In this document: positions 48,132-57,288 of the stretch, one piece after another | Layout of the letters: each line of letters opens with the position of its first letter | Position numbering within the stretch: position 1 is the stretch's first letter | Assembly (NCBI RefSeq): GCF_021602025.1 | Contig: NZ_BQHW01000003.1 | Span: forward strand, 1-64,000 | DNA from: Pseudomonas ceruminis | GTDB lineage: Bacteria > Pseudomonadota > Gammaproteobacteria > Pseudomonadales > Pseudomonadaceae | Reading direction: 5' to 3' | Length of the DNA stretch: 64,000 bases | Notes under the pieces: model-generated | Told to the model about the DNA's origin: nothing | The model's input: only the letters and a program-made list of their open reading frames with translations | The model's database searches: none | Translations under genes and position numbers: made by a program

Positions 48132-49376
48132 TCAGTTCAGCGCTGCCAGGCACTGCTCGAGGAGGTCCAGGCCTTCTTCGAGCACCTCGGCCTCGATGGT
48201 CAAGGGTGCCAGCAGCCGAATGATGTGCCGCGCCTTGCCGCTAGGCATCAGCAACAAGCCCTTGTTCCGCGCAGCTTCCAGCACCTTGGCCAGATACGCA
48301 GGTGCCGGGCTGCCGTCAGTATTGACGAACTCGATGCCGCGCATCGCACCGACACCGGTCAGGCGCCCGATAAACGGGTACTGAGCTTTCCAGCGCTCAA
48401 CGCGGCTGACGATTGCTTGGGCCTGGCGCTCGCCCCAGGTGGCGAGGTTTTCATCGCTCATTTGCGCCAGGCTGGCCAGCGCCGCCGCACAGGCAATTGG
48501 GTTGCCTGAATAGGTGCCGCCCAGGCCGCCTTTGGGCAGCGCCGCCATCAGGTCCTGTCGCCCCACCACCGCCCCCAACGGCATGCCGCCGGCGATGCTC
48601 TTGGCCAGCAGCAGCAGGTCTGGTTCGATGCCCAGGCGTGGGAAGGCGAAGCGCTGGCCGGTGCGGCCGAAGCCGGACTGAATCTCGTCGATGATGATCA
48701 GGATGCCGCGTTCGTCGCAGAAGCGGCGCAGTGCCTGGGCGAACGCCGGGTCGAGGGCGAGAAAGCCGCCTTCGCCTTGCACTGGCTCGAAGATGAAGGC
48801 AGCCACATCCTCTACTGCCAGCTCGACGCTGAACAGGCGGTCCATCGCCTTGAGGGCTTGTTCGCAGGTGACACCGGTGTCGGCGCTGGGGTAGGGCAGG
48901 TGGTACACCGGGCCTGGCAATTCACCTACCCGTTGCTTGTAGGGGGCCACCTTGCCGTTGAGGTTCAGGGTTGCCAGGGTACGGCCATGGAAGCCGCCAT
49001 CGAAGGCGATGATGGCACGCTTGCCAGTGGCGCCGCGGGCAACTTTCAAGGCGTTCTCTGCCGCTTCGGCGCCACTGTTGGTGAGCATGCCGGCCACGGG
49101 GTAGCTGACCGGTACGAACGCACTCAGGCGCTCCATCAATTCCAGGTACGGGCCGTGAGGGGCCGCATTGAAAGCATAGTGGGTCAGGCGTGTGGCTTGA
49201 GCCTGAATCGCCTCGACCACTGCCGGGTTGCAATGGCCCAAATTGAGTACGCCGATACCGCCGACGAAGTCGATATAACGTTTGCCGTCGGTGTCCCAGA
49301 CTTCGGCATTGCGGCCATGGGAAAGTGTGATCGGATGAACGATGGCGATGGACTGGCTGATACTTTCCTGGTTCAT
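48132..49376 (-). CDS. Class III PLP aminotransferase, probable 2-aminoadipate/GABA type
   Basis: A 414-residue class III omega-aminotransferase. The PLP Lys is in LLLAKSIAGGMPLGAVVG; DEIQSGFGRTG, NSGAEAAENALKVARG and FEPVQGEGGF are the standard cofactor blocks. Older annotation would be 4-aminobutyrate aminotransferase. In P. putida KT2440 the enzyme encoded beside EF-G2 and a LysR gene (PP_4108) was shown to act on D-2-aminoadipate in D-lysine breakdown, and the present context matches that locus as I recall it. The substrate is therefore inferred by synteny. Confidence 0.82.
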   Translation of the reverse strand: MNQESISQSIAIVHPITLSHGRNAEVWDTDGKRYIDFVGGIGVLNLGHCNPAVVEAIQAQATRLTHYAFNAAPHGPYLELMERLSAFVPVSYPVAGMLTNSGAEAAENALKVARGATGKRAIIAFDGGFHGRTLATLNLNGKVAPYKQRVGELPGPVYHLPYPSADTGVTCEQALKAMDRLFSVELAVEDVAAFIFEPVQGEGGFLALDPAFAQALRRFCDERGILIIIDEIQSGFGRTGQRFAFPRLGIEPDLLLLAKSIAGGMPLGAVVGRQDLMAALPKGGLGGTYSGNPIACAAALASLAQMSDENLATWGERQAQAIVSRVERWKAQYPFIGRLTGVGAMRGIEFVNTDGSPAPAYLAKVLEAARNKGLLLMPSGKARHIIRLLAPLTIEAEVLEEGLDLLEQCLAALN

Positions 49377-49393
49377 GGGGCACGCGGACCTTG

Positions 49394-49414
49394 TTCGATT
49401 TTCTTATTATCGAA
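49394..49414. promoter_or_regulatory. Inverted repeat upstream of the aminotransferase gene
   Basis: TTCGAT-N9-ATCGAA is a perfect dyad 18-38 bases upstream of the aminotransferase start. It fits the T-N11-A class of LysR operators and may be a target of the adjacent LysR regulator. Confidence 0.4.
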
Positions 49415-49508
49415 GCGCGCCGAAGTGGTGTTCCGCAAACGAATTATTCGATTGCGATCATTCCATGGATTCTCGAACATGCGCTGAGGGCCACTTCGAG
49501 AGCGGCGC

Positions 49509-50405
49509 TCAGCTCCCCTCGGCCACCCGCTCACGAATCCACTGCACGAAGGCCCTGATCTTGGGCACCTCTGCCGCATGTTCGGCATGGGCGATGAAAT
49601 GCCGGCCATTACTCGCCACCGGGTGGTCCCAGGCCACTACCAGCTTGCCCTCGCTCAGCTCTTCGGCCACCAAGTACCGCGGAATCAGGGCGATGCCACA
49701 CCCGGCGATGGCGGCACGGATGCACAAGTAGAAGGTATCGAACCGTGGCCCGTGGTAGCTGTTCTGGCTGTGCAACCCGAGCCCCAGAAACCACTCGTGC
49801 CAGGCTTCCGGCCGAGAGGCGCACTGCAGCAGGCGGTGCTCGGTGAGCGTTTCGGCGCTATCGAAACGGTGTTGGGCCAGCAACTGCGGCGCGCACACAG
49901 GTACCACTTCCTCGCTGAACAGTTCGATGCAGGTGGCGCCCGGCCAGGTGCCCTGGCCGAAGAAAAAGGCGATGTCAGCCTTGGCCTGCACCAGGTCGAA
50001 CGGCTCCAGTTCGTTACGGATGTCCAGGTGAATGCGTGGGTAGCGGTCACCGAACCCCTTGAGCCTGGGTACCAGCCAGCGCGCGCCGAAGGTTGGCTGG
50101 GTGGCGATGCGCAGCACCTCGGTTTCGTCGCCGTAGCTGAGGATGTAGCGGCTGGAAATGTCGATCTGGGTGAGGATCTTGTTCACCTCGGTCAGGTAAA
50201 GCGCACCCGCTGGGGTCAGGTGCAGGCGCCGACGAATACGCTGGAACAGCGAGTGCGAGAGCATCTCCTCAAGCTGCGCGACCTGTTTGCTCACGGCGCT
50301 CTGGGTCAGGTGCAGCTCCTGCGCCGCGCGGGTGAAGCTCAGGTGGCGGGCGGCGGCTTCGAAGCACTGCAGGGCGGTGGTCGAGGGCATCAAGCGTTTG
50401 GACAT
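49509..50405 (-). CDS. LysR family transcriptional regulator
   Basis: A 298-residue LysR-type regulator of the GcvA-like subgroup. N-terminal winged helix-turn-helix: LQCFEAAARHLSFTRAAQELHLTQSAVSKQVAQLEE. The effector-binding domain runs from about residue 92. It lies upstream of the aminotransferase gene on the same strand and diverges from the amino acid permease. An inverted repeat ATTCC-TGATA-GGAAT (50441-50455) lies in the shared promoter region. It likely controls one or both neighbours in response to a lysine-derived acid. Confidence 0.9.
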   Translation of the reverse strand: MSKRLMPSTTALQCFEAAARHLSFTRAAQELHLTQSAVSKQVAQLEEMLSHSLFQRIRRRLHLTPAGALYLTEVNKILTQIDISSRYILSYGDETEVLRIATQPTFGARWLVPRLKGFGDRYPRIHLDIRNELEPFDLVQAKADIAFFFGQGTWPGATCIELFSEEVVPVCAPQLLAQHRFDSAETLTEHRLLQCASRPEAWHEWFLGLGLHSQNSYHGPRFDTFYLCIRAAIAGCGIALIPRYLVAEELSEGKLVVAWDHPVASNGRHFIAHAEHAAEVPKIRAFVQWIRERVAEGS

Positions 50406-50440
50406 GGCAGCGGCATACCGAGCAAAAAAGGAAGAAGTTC

Positions 50441-50455
50441 ATTCCTGATAGGAAT
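50441..50455. promoter_or_regulatory. LysR-type operator candidate
   Basis: ATTCC-TGATA-GGAAT is a perfect dyad containing T-N11-A, 36-50 bases before the LysR gene start and about 200 bases before the divergent permease. It is a good candidate for autoregulation. The remainder of the 253-bp gap (50406-50658) holds no supported gene. Confidence 0.5.
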
Positions 50456-50658
50456 CATGTGCTTCGAAAAGGTCGTTTGTTGACCTCGCCCTATAGATTA
50501 ATACTGACCTGTATCAACGATTACAACCGGTGATGCGAAGAGGAGGGAACTGCACGGCCGGCGACTTAACAAGAACAACAACGCGCAACACGACCTACAA
50601 GAATTCTGCTCCAACTTTCAGCCGTCCCAGCGGCGGCCGACCCATTCGAGGGTTCTCC

Positions 50659-52041
50659 ATGGCTTCGCTAGAAAACAAGAAACAGCGTTCCCTGCAGCAC
50701 GGTCTGACGTCCCGTCAGGTGTCGATGATTTCCATTGCGGGCATCATTGGTGCCGGCCTGTTCATTGGCTCATCCAACGCCATTGCCACGGCTGGCCCGG
50801 CCATTCTCATCTCCTACGCCATGACCGGCCTGCTGGTGTTGCTGGTCATGCGCATGTTGGGTGAAATGGCCATTGCCAACCCCAACAGCGGGTCGTTTTC
50901 CACCTATGCCTCCGAGGCGATCGGCCCATGGGCCGGCTTTACCATTGGCTGGCTGTACTGGTGGTTCTGGGTACTGATCATTCCGGTCGAAGCCATCGCT
51001 GGCGCCGATATCCTGCATGCCTATTTCCCAGGCGTGCCGTCCTGGCTGTTCGCCTTTTTGATCATGATCGTGCTGTCGGGCACCAACCTGGTGAGCGTGA
51101 AGAACTTTGGTGCGTTCGAGTATTGGTTTGCCCTGATCAAGGTAATTGCCATCATCGCCTTCATCGTGGTCTGCAGCCTGGCGGTGTTCGGCTTCTGGCC
51201 GCTGGCAGAGGTGTCCGGTGTCAGCCGCCTGTGGGAGAACGGCGGGTTCATGCCCAATGGCTTTGGCACTGTACTTGGCGGTGTGCTGATCACCATCTTC
51301 TCGTTCTTCGGGGCCGAGATCGTCACCATTGCTGCCGACGAGACCGCCAACCCGAAAGACAAGATCCGCCGTGCGACCAACCTGGTGGTGTACCGTATTG
51401 CGATCTTCTATCTGGCCTCGATCTTCCTCGTGGTGTCCCTGGTCGCCTGGAACGACCCGGGGCTGAAGGCCGTGGGCTCGTTCCAGCGCGTGCTGGAAGT
51501 GCTCAACGTGCCAGGCGCCAAACTGCTGGTCGACCTGGTGGTCCTGGTGGCCGTCACCAGTTGCATGAACTCCGGCCTCTACACCGCCTCGCGGATGCTG
51601 TATTCCCTGGGGGCACGGGGCCAGGCGCTGAGCATGACCAAGCGTATCTCCGGAGCTGGCGTACCCACCGTGGCAGTTATTCTTTCGACCTTGGCAGGCT
51701 TTGCCGGTTGCTTCGTCAACTATGTCTTCCCAGGCAAGGTGTTTGGCTTCCTGCTGTCCACCACTGGCGCGATTGCCTTGCTGGTGTACCTGGTGATTGC
51801 CGTTTCGCAGTTGCGCATGCGTGCCCGTGCCGACCGAGAAGGCCGCCCGCTGGAGCTGAAAATGTGGCTGTTCCCTTGGCTGACCTGGCTGGTGATCGGC
51901 ACCATCGTGATGGTGCTGGGCTACATGTTGTTCAGTGACGCCTACCGTTACGAGACGCTGATGACCGCCGGGGTGACCGCGTTCATTCTGCTGGTTTCGC
52001 TGACCCAGCGGCGCGGCAAGACGCTCGCACAGACCGCTTGA
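50659..52041 (+). CDS. Amino acid permease (APC family, GabP-like)
   Basis: A 460-residue inner-membrane APC transporter with about 12 helices. Helix 1 carries ISIAGIIGAGLFIGSSNAI, the substrate-binding G-x-G-x-G pattern; helix 6 carries FSFFGAEIVTIAADETANPKDKIRRA. It is closest to GABA/aromatic/amino-acid permeases of the GabP-AnsP branch. The start MASLENKKQRSLQHGL at 50659 fits the family; a 129-base in-frame extension is not credible. It is divergent from the LysR gene and ends at a GC hairpin. A 2-aminoadipate or GABA substrate is a guess from context. Confidence 0.88.
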   Translation: MASLENKKQRSLQHGLTSRQVSMISIAGIIGAGLFIGSSNAIATAGPAILISYAMTGLLVLLVMRMLGEMAIANPNSGSFSTYASEAIGPWAGFTIGWLYWWFWVLIIPVEAIAGADILHAYFPGVPSWLFAFLIMIVLSGTNLVSVKNFGAFEYWFALIKVIAIIAFIVVCSLAVFGFWPLAEVSGVSRLWENGGFMPNGFGTVLGGVLITIFSFFGAEIVTIAADETANPKDKIRRATNLVVYRIAIFYLASIFLVVSLVAWNDPGLKAVGSFQRVLEVLNVPGAKLLVDLVVLVAVTSCMNSGLYTASRMLYSLGARGQALSMTKRISGAGVPTVAVILSTLAGFAGCFVNYVFPGKVFGFLLSTTGAIALLVYLVIAVSQLRMRARADREGRPLELKMWLFPWLTWLVIGTIVMVLGYMLFSDAYRYETLMTAGVTAFILLVSLTQRRGKTLAQTA

Positions 52042-52047
52042 ACAAAC

Positions 52048-52076
52048 GGGGGCGCACTGTGCGCCCCCGACATTTT
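52048..52076 (+). terminator. Terminator after amino acid permease
   Basis: GGGGGCGC-ACTGT-GCGCCCCC forms an 8-bp GC stem beginning 6 bases after the permease stop, followed by GACATTTTC, a short T run. Confidence 0.7.
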
Positions 52077-52150
52077 CATTGGCGTCGCCAAACCTGGGCG
52101 CTACCCTCGCAGCTTGCATCCCTTCCCATTCCAACAAGCACAGGAAGCGC

Positions 52151-52651
52151 ATGAACGATCAAGCTCTCTCTCTTCAGGCCCTGGCGGCCCCCGAAGGCAC
52201 CTGCTACGGCTGCGGCTGCGCCCATCCCAGCGGCCTGCACCTGCAAAGCTACTGGGACGCCGAAGGTGTCCACCTACTGTGCCGGCACACGCCCGACAGT
52301 ACCTTCATCGGCTGGCCAGGGCTGGTCTATGGCGGTTTGCTGGCGATGTTGGTCGACTGCCATTCCAACTGGACTGCAATGGCCCACCACTACCGTGCCG
52401 AGCGACGCGAACCTGGCAGCCTGCCACGCATCGATTGCGTTACCGGCAGCCTTGGCCTGAACTACCTAAAGCCCACCCCCATGGGCGTGGAGCTGTTGCT
52501 CAAGGCACGAATCGAAGGCGAAGTAGGGCGCAAGACCCGCGTGCTGTGCGAGGTATGGGCCGGTGATGTGCTGACTGTCAGCGCCGACTCGGTGTTCGTG
52601 CGTGTCGACACCGAGCAGCTCAAGCTGAGGGCGCATGGCCAAGCGAGCTGA
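52151..52651 (+). CDS. PaaI-like hotdog-fold thioesterase
   Basis: A 166-residue protein of the PaaI/4HBT superfamily, likely an acyl-CoA thioesterase acting in the cytoplasm. It begins with a Cys-rich segment (CYGCGCAHPSGLHLQSYWD) typical of one branch. The hotdog core follows: WPGLVYGGLLAMLVDCHSNWTAMAHHY carries the helix with the usual Asp/Glu catalytic position, and GLNYLKPTPMGVELLLKARIEGEVGRKTRVLCEVWAGD the strands. Start ATG 52151; a longer frame from 52079 has no ribosome binding site. Substrate unknown. Confidence 0.82.
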   Translation: MNDQALSLQALAAPEGTCYGCGCAHPSGLHLQSYWDAEGVHLLCRHTPDSTFIGWPGLVYGGLLAMLVDCHSNWTAMAHHYRAERREPGSLPRIDCVTGSLGLNYLKPTPMGVELLLKARIEGEVGRKTRVLCEVWAGDVLTVSADSVFVRVDTEQLKLRAHGQAS

Positions 52652-52739
52652 GGGCAACGGACGAATGACGTACAGGTGATGGTCAGCCAAACGGGATGGC
52701 ACTACAGTGATAGGCCCAATCCCCTGGCACAGGTTGACC

Positions 52740-53435
52740 ATGACCGATCTCAGCGCATTCCCCATCACCCGCAAATGGCCCGCGCAACACCCCGAGCGCC
52801 TGCAGCTGTACTCCTTGCCCACGCCCAACGGCGTGAAGGTATCGATCATGCTGGAGGAGATCGGCCTGGCGTACGAGCCGCACAAGGTCAGCTTCGACAC
52901 CGATGACCAGCTGAGCCCCGAGTTCATCTCCCTTAGCGCCAACAACAAGATCCCGGCGATCCTCGACCCCAACGGCCCTGGCGGCAAGCCGTTACCGCTG
53001 TTCGAGTCTGGGGCGATCCTGCAGTACCTGGCGGAAAAGAGCGGGCAGTTGCTCAGCCAGGACCCGGCAACCCGTTACCAGACCCTTCAGTGGCTGATGT
53101 TCCAGATGGGCGGCATCGGGCCGATGTTCGGCCAGGTGGGGTTCTTCCATTTCTTCGCAGGCAAGGAATACGAAGACAAGCGCCCACGGGACCGTTACGT
53201 CAACGAATCGAAACGCCTGCTGGGTGTGCTCGACCGGCATCTGCAGGGGCGCGAGTGGATGGTCGATGAGTACAGCATCGCCGACATCGCCATCTTCCCC
53301 TGGGTGCGCAACCTGGTGGAGCGCTACAACGCCCGTGACCTGGTGGGGTTCGACGCATTCAAGGACGTGCAACGGGTGCTGGCCACCTTCCTTGAGCGGC
53401 CAGCGGTACAGCGCGGCCTGAAAGTCCCCGCGTGA
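52740..53435 (+). CDS. Glutathione S-transferase (YfcG/YghU-like)
   Basis: A 231-residue GST. N-terminal thioredoxin fold: LQLYSLPTPNGVKVSIMLEEIGLAYEPHKVSF, then NNKIPAILDP with the cis-Pro and FESGAILQYLAEK with the glutathione-binding ESG motif. The C-terminal helical domain contains EYSIADIAIFPWVRNL. The N-terminus fits the disulfide reductase type (YfcG/Nu class), which binds two glutathiones. Start ATG at 52740. It is 89 bases after the thioesterase gene. Confidence 0.9.
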   Translation: MTDLSAFPITRKWPAQHPERLQLYSLPTPNGVKVSIMLEEIGLAYEPHKVSFDTDDQLSPEFISLSANNKIPAILDPNGPGGKPLPLFESGAILQYLAEKSGQLLSQDPATRYQTLQWLMFQMGGIGPMFGQVGFFHFFAGKEYEDKRPRDRYVNESKRLLGVLDRHLQGREWMVDEYSIADIAIFPWVRNLVERYNARDLVGFDAFKDVQRVLATFLERPAVQRGLKVPA

Positions 53436-53481
53436 TGTTGGCAGGCCTGGCCCCTGTCGTCGGTGAGCCAGGCCGTTTGAT

Positions 53482-55098
53482 TCAGAACACGTGGGTCAAC
53501 AGCCAGTAAAGGCACCCGGCCAACAGCATTGCCGCTGGCAAGGTCAGTACCCATGCCATCAGCAGGTTGATCAACGTGCGTCTCTGGATGCCCGAGCCGT
53601 TGGCGACCATGGTGCCAGCTACCCCTGAGCTCAGCACATGGGTCGTCGAAACGGGCAGCCCGAACATATCCGCGGCACCGATGGTACACATTGCAACCAC
53701 CTCTGCCGATGCGCCCTGGGCATAGCTCAAGTGCGTCTTGCCGATCTTCTCGCCGACCGTGACCACGATACGCCGCCAACCGACCATGGTGCCCAGGCCC
53801 AAGGCGATGGCCACGGCGACCTTGACCCACAGCGGGATGTAGCGGGTGGCGTCGTCCAGTTGCGTCTTGAACAGTTGCACATGGCTGCGGGTGTCGGCGT
53901 CGAAGGCTACCAGCTGGTTTTTCTCGATCAGGCGGATGGCTTCGCTGGTCAGGTACATGTCATTGCGCACGTTGGCCATGGCTTCGGCAGGTACACGCTT
54001 GAGCGACCCGTAACCTTTCACCTCCTCGCCGATCATGCCGGTCAGGGCAGCGAGTGCGGGTACCAATTGAGGGTTGGCCTTGGGTTCGGTGATGAACGTG
54101 GTCAGTACCTGTCGCGGATCTGCCGGGGTTGGCTGAGGGTTGCTGCGCACCAGCGCCTGGCGGGTTACCTCGGCGACGGCGGAGAACTGCAGTGCCTGTT
54201 CGCTGGGCATGGTTTTGTTCAGCGCATAGGCCATCGGCAGGGTGCCCACCAGAATCAGCATGATCAGGCCCATGCCCTTTTGCCCGTCGTTGGAGCCATG
54301 GGCGAATGAGACGCCGGTGCAGGTCAGGATCAACACGCCGCGGATCCACCAGGGCGGCGGTGTCTGGCCTTCGGGCGCCTGGTACAGCTCCTTGCGCTTG
54401 ACCAGCGCACGCAGGGCCAGCAGCAACAAGGCCGCACAGGCAAAGCCGATCAGTGGCGAGAACAGCAGGGCGTAGCCGACCTTGCTGGCTTGGCCCCAAT
54501 CCACCCCACTGGTACCGTCACGTCCGTGCATCAGTGCGTTGGCCACACCAACGCCGATGATTGAGCCAATCAGCGTATGCGACGAGGACGCCGGCAGGCC
54601 TAACCACCAGGTGCCCAGGTTCCAGATAATCGCAGCCAGCAGCAACGCGAAAACCATGGCGAAGCCTGCCGTCGAGCCCACTTGCAGAATCAGTTCTACC
54701 GGCAGCAACGCGATGATGCCGAACGCCACCGCGCCGCTGGAAAGCAGCACACCCAGAAAATTGCACAACCCCGACCACACCACGGCCACTGGTGCCGGTA
54801 ATGAGTGGGTGTAGATCACCGTGGCCACGGCATTGGCGGTATCGTGGAAGCCATTGACGAACTCGAAACCCAGGGCAATCAACAGTGCCAGGCCCAGCAG
54901 CAGAAACGGCGTGACCGTGGTGATCACCGTGCCGCTGGCGCTGACGTCCTGCTTGAGACTCCAGGCGGTATAGGCGAGGCCGACCATGAGCAGGCCGAAG
55001 AACAGCAAGAGCGTGGCGCGCCCCGGTTTGTGGGTTAGCTGGGGGCGGGCATCGCGTTGAGCCAGGTGCGGCTGGCTGGCCAGTGATGGGGTTGCCAT
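53482..55098 (-). CDS. Low-affinity inorganic phosphate transporter, PiT family
   Basis: A 538-residue PiT-type metal-phosphate/proton symporter. Duplicated signature sequences are visible: GFEFVNGFHDTANAVATVIYTH near the N-terminus, and FAHGSNDGQKGMG plus MFGLPVSTTHVLSSGVAGTMVANG in the C-terminal half. ASSSHTLIGSIIGVGVANAL marks the other repeat. About ten helices surround a soluble loop near residues 320-410. The start MATPSLASQPH at 55098 has GGAG five bases upstream. It probably supplies phosphate under replete conditions. Confidence 0.9.
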   Translation of the reverse strand: MATPSLASQPHLAQRDARPQLTHKPGRATLLLFFGLLMVGLAYTAWSLKQDVSASGTVITTVTPFLLLGLALLIALGFEFVNGFHDTANAVATVIYTHSLPAPVAVVWSGLCNFLGVLLSSGAVAFGIIALLPVELILQVGSTAGFAMVFALLLAAIIWNLGTWWLGLPASSSHTLIGSIIGVGVANALMHGRDGTSGVDWGQASKVGYALLFSPLIGFACAALLLLALRALVKRKELYQAPEGQTPPPWWIRGVLILTCTGVSFAHGSNDGQKGMGLIMLILVGTLPMAYALNKTMPSEQALQFSAVAEVTRQALVRSNPQPTPADPRQVLTTFITEPKANPQLVPALAALTGMIGEEVKGYGSLKRVPAEAMANVRNDMYLTSEAIRLIEKNQLVAFDADTRSHVQLFKTQLDDATRYIPLWVKVAVAIALGLGTMVGWRRIVVTVGEKIGKTHLSYAQGASAEVVAMCTIGAADMFGLPVSTTHVLSSGVAGTMVANGSGIQRRTLINLLMAWVLTLPAAMLLAGCLYWLLTHVF

Positions 55099-55225
55099 GG
55101 GGGCTCCGGTGGCGTCGGGCAAAGGTGCCGAAGGCTATGAGAATAGAAACAATTGGTTACCGGAACGTGACCTCGATCAATGAATTACCTAGGCTCAAGA
55201 CAGGTGGTTATAGCAGGAGAATCCC

Positions 55226-55612
55226 ATGATCCGCTGCAAGCGCGTCTATGGCGCAGTCGAAAAGGAGGATGGCCAGCGCGTGCTGGTCGACAGGCTGTGG
55301 CCACGTAATCTTCGTAGGGAAGCCCTGCATGGCCAGTGGTTGCGCGAAGTGGCGCCGTCAACCGATTTGCGCAAGGCGTTTCACCAGGGCGAGGTGGATT
55401 TCGCCACCTTTACCCAACGCTACCACCTGGAGCTGGCGGCGCACCCCGAGCACTGGTATCCGTTGCTGGACCTGGCGGCCAAGGGTGACCTGACCCTCCT
55501 TTTTGCCGGCAAGGATACCGAGCACAACAACGCTCAGGTGCTGGCCGCTTGGCTTGAGGATGAGTTGGAGCGGCGCGGGCCGGGCAGTTCACCGGTGTGT
55601 TATGCCCATTGA
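55226..55612 (+). CDS. DUF488 family protein
   Basis: A 128-residue protein typical of the DUF488/YeaO family: MIRCKRVYGAVEKEDGQRVLVDRLWPRNLRRE, with the Asp-Arg-Leu-Trp-Pro motif. Function is not known. GGAGAATCCC precedes the ATG. Its last codons overlap the start of the GNAT gene by 11 bases, so the two are coupled. It is divergent from the phosphate transporter gene. Confidence 0.85.
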   Translation: MIRCKRVYGAVEKEDGQRVLVDRLWPRNLRREALHGQWLREVAPSTDLRKAFHQGEVDFATFTQRYHLELAAHPEHWYPLLDLAAKGDLTLLFAGKDTEHNNAQVLAAWLEDELERRGPGSSPVCYAH

Positions 55613-56033
55613 GCTGACCCCCGCCAGCGATGCCCACTGCAGCTTTGCCCGCGACCTGACGCGTCGCGCCATGCTGCCCTATTACCGGCAGTTCGACCTG
55701 TTGTGGGTCGAGGACGCATTCGACCAGGCGTGGGGCTGGCGTGAGCAATGGTTGGTGGTGGATGGCGAACGCGTGTTGGGCTACTGCAGCCTCAGCCAGG
55801 ATCGCCAGGCGTTGTTCATCCGCGAGCTGCACCTGTTGCCCGAGCATCGCGGGCAAGGGGCGGGTAGCCAGGTACTGGAACAATTGGTCGGCTGGGCAGC
55901 GCAGCGGCGGTTGCCGTTACTGCGGCTGATGGTATTCAAGAGCAACCCGGCGCGGCAGCTCTACTTGCGCCACGGTTTTGTGGAAATGGGTGAGGATGGG
56001 TGTTTCGTACGGATGCAGCGGGCCGTTGGGTGA
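55602..56033 (+). CDS. GNAT family N-acetyltransferase
   Basis: A 143-residue GNAT acetyltransferase. Acetyl-CoA binding motif A is in LFIRELHLLPEHRGQGAGSQVLEQLVGWA (R/Q-x-x-G-x-G/A), and the late motif FKSNPARQLYLRHGFVEMGEDGCFVRMQR is the usual C-terminal block. The substrate is unknown. The ATG at 55602 overlaps the DUF488 stop region; a longer frame from 55503 covers the upstream gene and is rejected. Confidence 0.87.
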   Translation: MPIELTPASDAHCSFARDLTRRAMLPYYRQFDLLWVEDAFDQAWGWREQWLVVDGERVLGYCSLSQDRQALFIRELHLLPEHRGQGAGSQVLEQLVGWAAQRRLPLLRLMVFKSNPARQLYLRHGFVEMGEDGCFVRMQRAVG

Positions 56034-56191
56034 GCCGCACTGGCGCTGAGAGCTGCCAGGCTGCCGGGTAGTGGCGCAATGCTGGCTTGCGACGGTTGCA
56101 AGCGATGGGCATAGTGACCGTAGAGTCTGCAATTGCTCACAGGGTTGTGAGCATTACCCGATGACGATAAAGGAACAAGGAGAAGCGTCAC

Positions 56192-56581
56192 ATGAATGGA
56201 CTCGGTCCACGCCTGAGGGAAGAGCGTGAACGGTTGGGGATGACCCAGCGCGTATTCGGCGATATAGGCGGTGTCGAACCCAATGCCCAGGGTAAATACG
56301 AAAGTGGCGAGCGTACGCCGCGGGTCGACTACCTGGCGGCCTTGGCGGCCAAGGGGGTGGATGCCCTGTATGTGCTAAGCGGTGTGCGCACGCCTGCGCC
56401 ACTGGAAAGCCTGACCACCGATGAAACCGGCGTGCTCGGTGCTTTCCGGGGCTTGTCGGCAGCCGATCAGGCGGCTTTTCGGCATTTGTTGGGGCGCCTG
56501 GTGGGTGAGGGCGGTAGCCGGGAAGCCCTGTGGCCCCAGCGGCTTGAGCGTCAGCCATTTCTGAAGGAAGTTTTGCGCTAG
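56192..56581 (+). CDS. Cro/CI (XRE) family transcriptional regulator
   Basis: A 129-residue regulator with an N-terminal XRE helix-turn-helix (LGPRLREERERLGMTQRVFGDIGGVEPNAQGKYESGERTPRVDYLAALAAKGVDALYVLSG) and a C-terminal region LSAADQAAFRHLLGRLV. The pattern is seen in many Pseudomonas phage-derived regulators. It lies upstream of gacA in the same direction, 63 bases away. Its target is unknown. AAGGAACAAGGAGAAG gives a strong ribosome binding site. Confidence 0.85.
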   Translation: MNGLGPRLREERERLGMTQRVFGDIGGVEPNAQGKYESGERTPRVDYLAALAAKGVDALYVLSGVRTPAPLESLTTDETGVLGAFRGLSAADQAAFRHLLGRLVGEGGSREALWPQRLERQPFLKEVLR

Positions 56582-56644
56582 GTCCGCCGTGAAAAATTTT
56601 GTTAAGGTGGCGGGATCCAATCGCCGTGTTGACGAGGTGTCTGC

Positions 56645-57283
56645 TTGATTAGGGTCCTAGTGGTCGACGATCACGATCTGGTACGAACCGGTATTACACG
56701 CATGCTCGCCGACATCGATGGCTTGCAGGTGGTGGGTGAGGCGGATTCGGGCGAGTCGGCACTCAAGCTGGCCCGAGAGCTCAAGCCGGATGTCGTGCTG
56801 ATGGACGTGAAGATGCCTGGGATCGGCGGCCTGGAGGCGACCCGCAAGCTGCTGCGCAGCCACCCTGATACCAAAGTGGTCGCCGTCACTGTGTGCGAAG
56901 ACGACCCGTTTCCTACAAGGTTGATGCAAGCCGGCGCCGCCGGTTACCTGACCAAAGGTGCGGGCCTGGATGAAATGGTCCAGGCCATCCGCCTGGCCTT
57001 TGCCGGCCAGCGCTACATCAGCCCACAGATAGCCCAGCAGTTGGCGCTGAAGTCGTTCCAGCCGCAAGGCTCACCGTTCGACGCGTTGTCGGAGCGGGAA
57101 ATCCAGATCGCCCTGATGATCGTTGGCTGCCAAAAAGTGCAGATCATCTCTGACAAGTTGTGCCTGTCCCCCAAGACCGTCAATACTTACCGTTATCGGA
57201 TCTTCGAAAAACTCTCGGTTACCAGTGACGTCGAACTGACGTTACTGGCCGTTCGCCACGGTATGGTCGACGCAAGCCTGTAA
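56645..57283 (+). CDS. gacA: Response regulator GacA (UvrY)
   Basis: A 212-residue response regulator of the NarL/FixJ class. The receiver domain (1-120) has Asp8/Asp9, the phosphoacceptor Asp54 (VLMDVKMPG) and Lys104; the LuxR-type HTH (about 145-205) includes [13 protein letters not shown] and [17 protein letters not shown]. With GacS it activates rsmX/Y/Z small RNAs that counter RsmA, controlling secondary metabolism and biofilm. The rare TTG start at 56645 is the one conserved in pseudomonads. uvrC follows after 5 bases. Confidence 0.96.
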   Translation: MIRVLVVDDHDLVRTGITRMLADIDGLQVVGEADSGESALKLARELKPDVVLMDVKMPGIGGLEATRKLLRSHPDTKVVAVTVCEDDPFPTRLMQAGAAGYLTKGAGLDEMVQAIRLAFAGQRYISPQIAQQLALKSFQPQGSPFDALSEREIQIALMIVGCQKVQIISDKLCLSPKTVNTYRYRIFEKLSVTSDVELTLLAVRHGMVDASL

Positions 57284-57288
57284 CCCTC

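Noticed and set aside
55167-55180. Anr-like site GTGAC-CTCG-ATCAA between the phosphate transporter and DUF488 genes
   Set aside because: Only one half-site is perfect; the other differs from the consensus. Too weak to list as a site.
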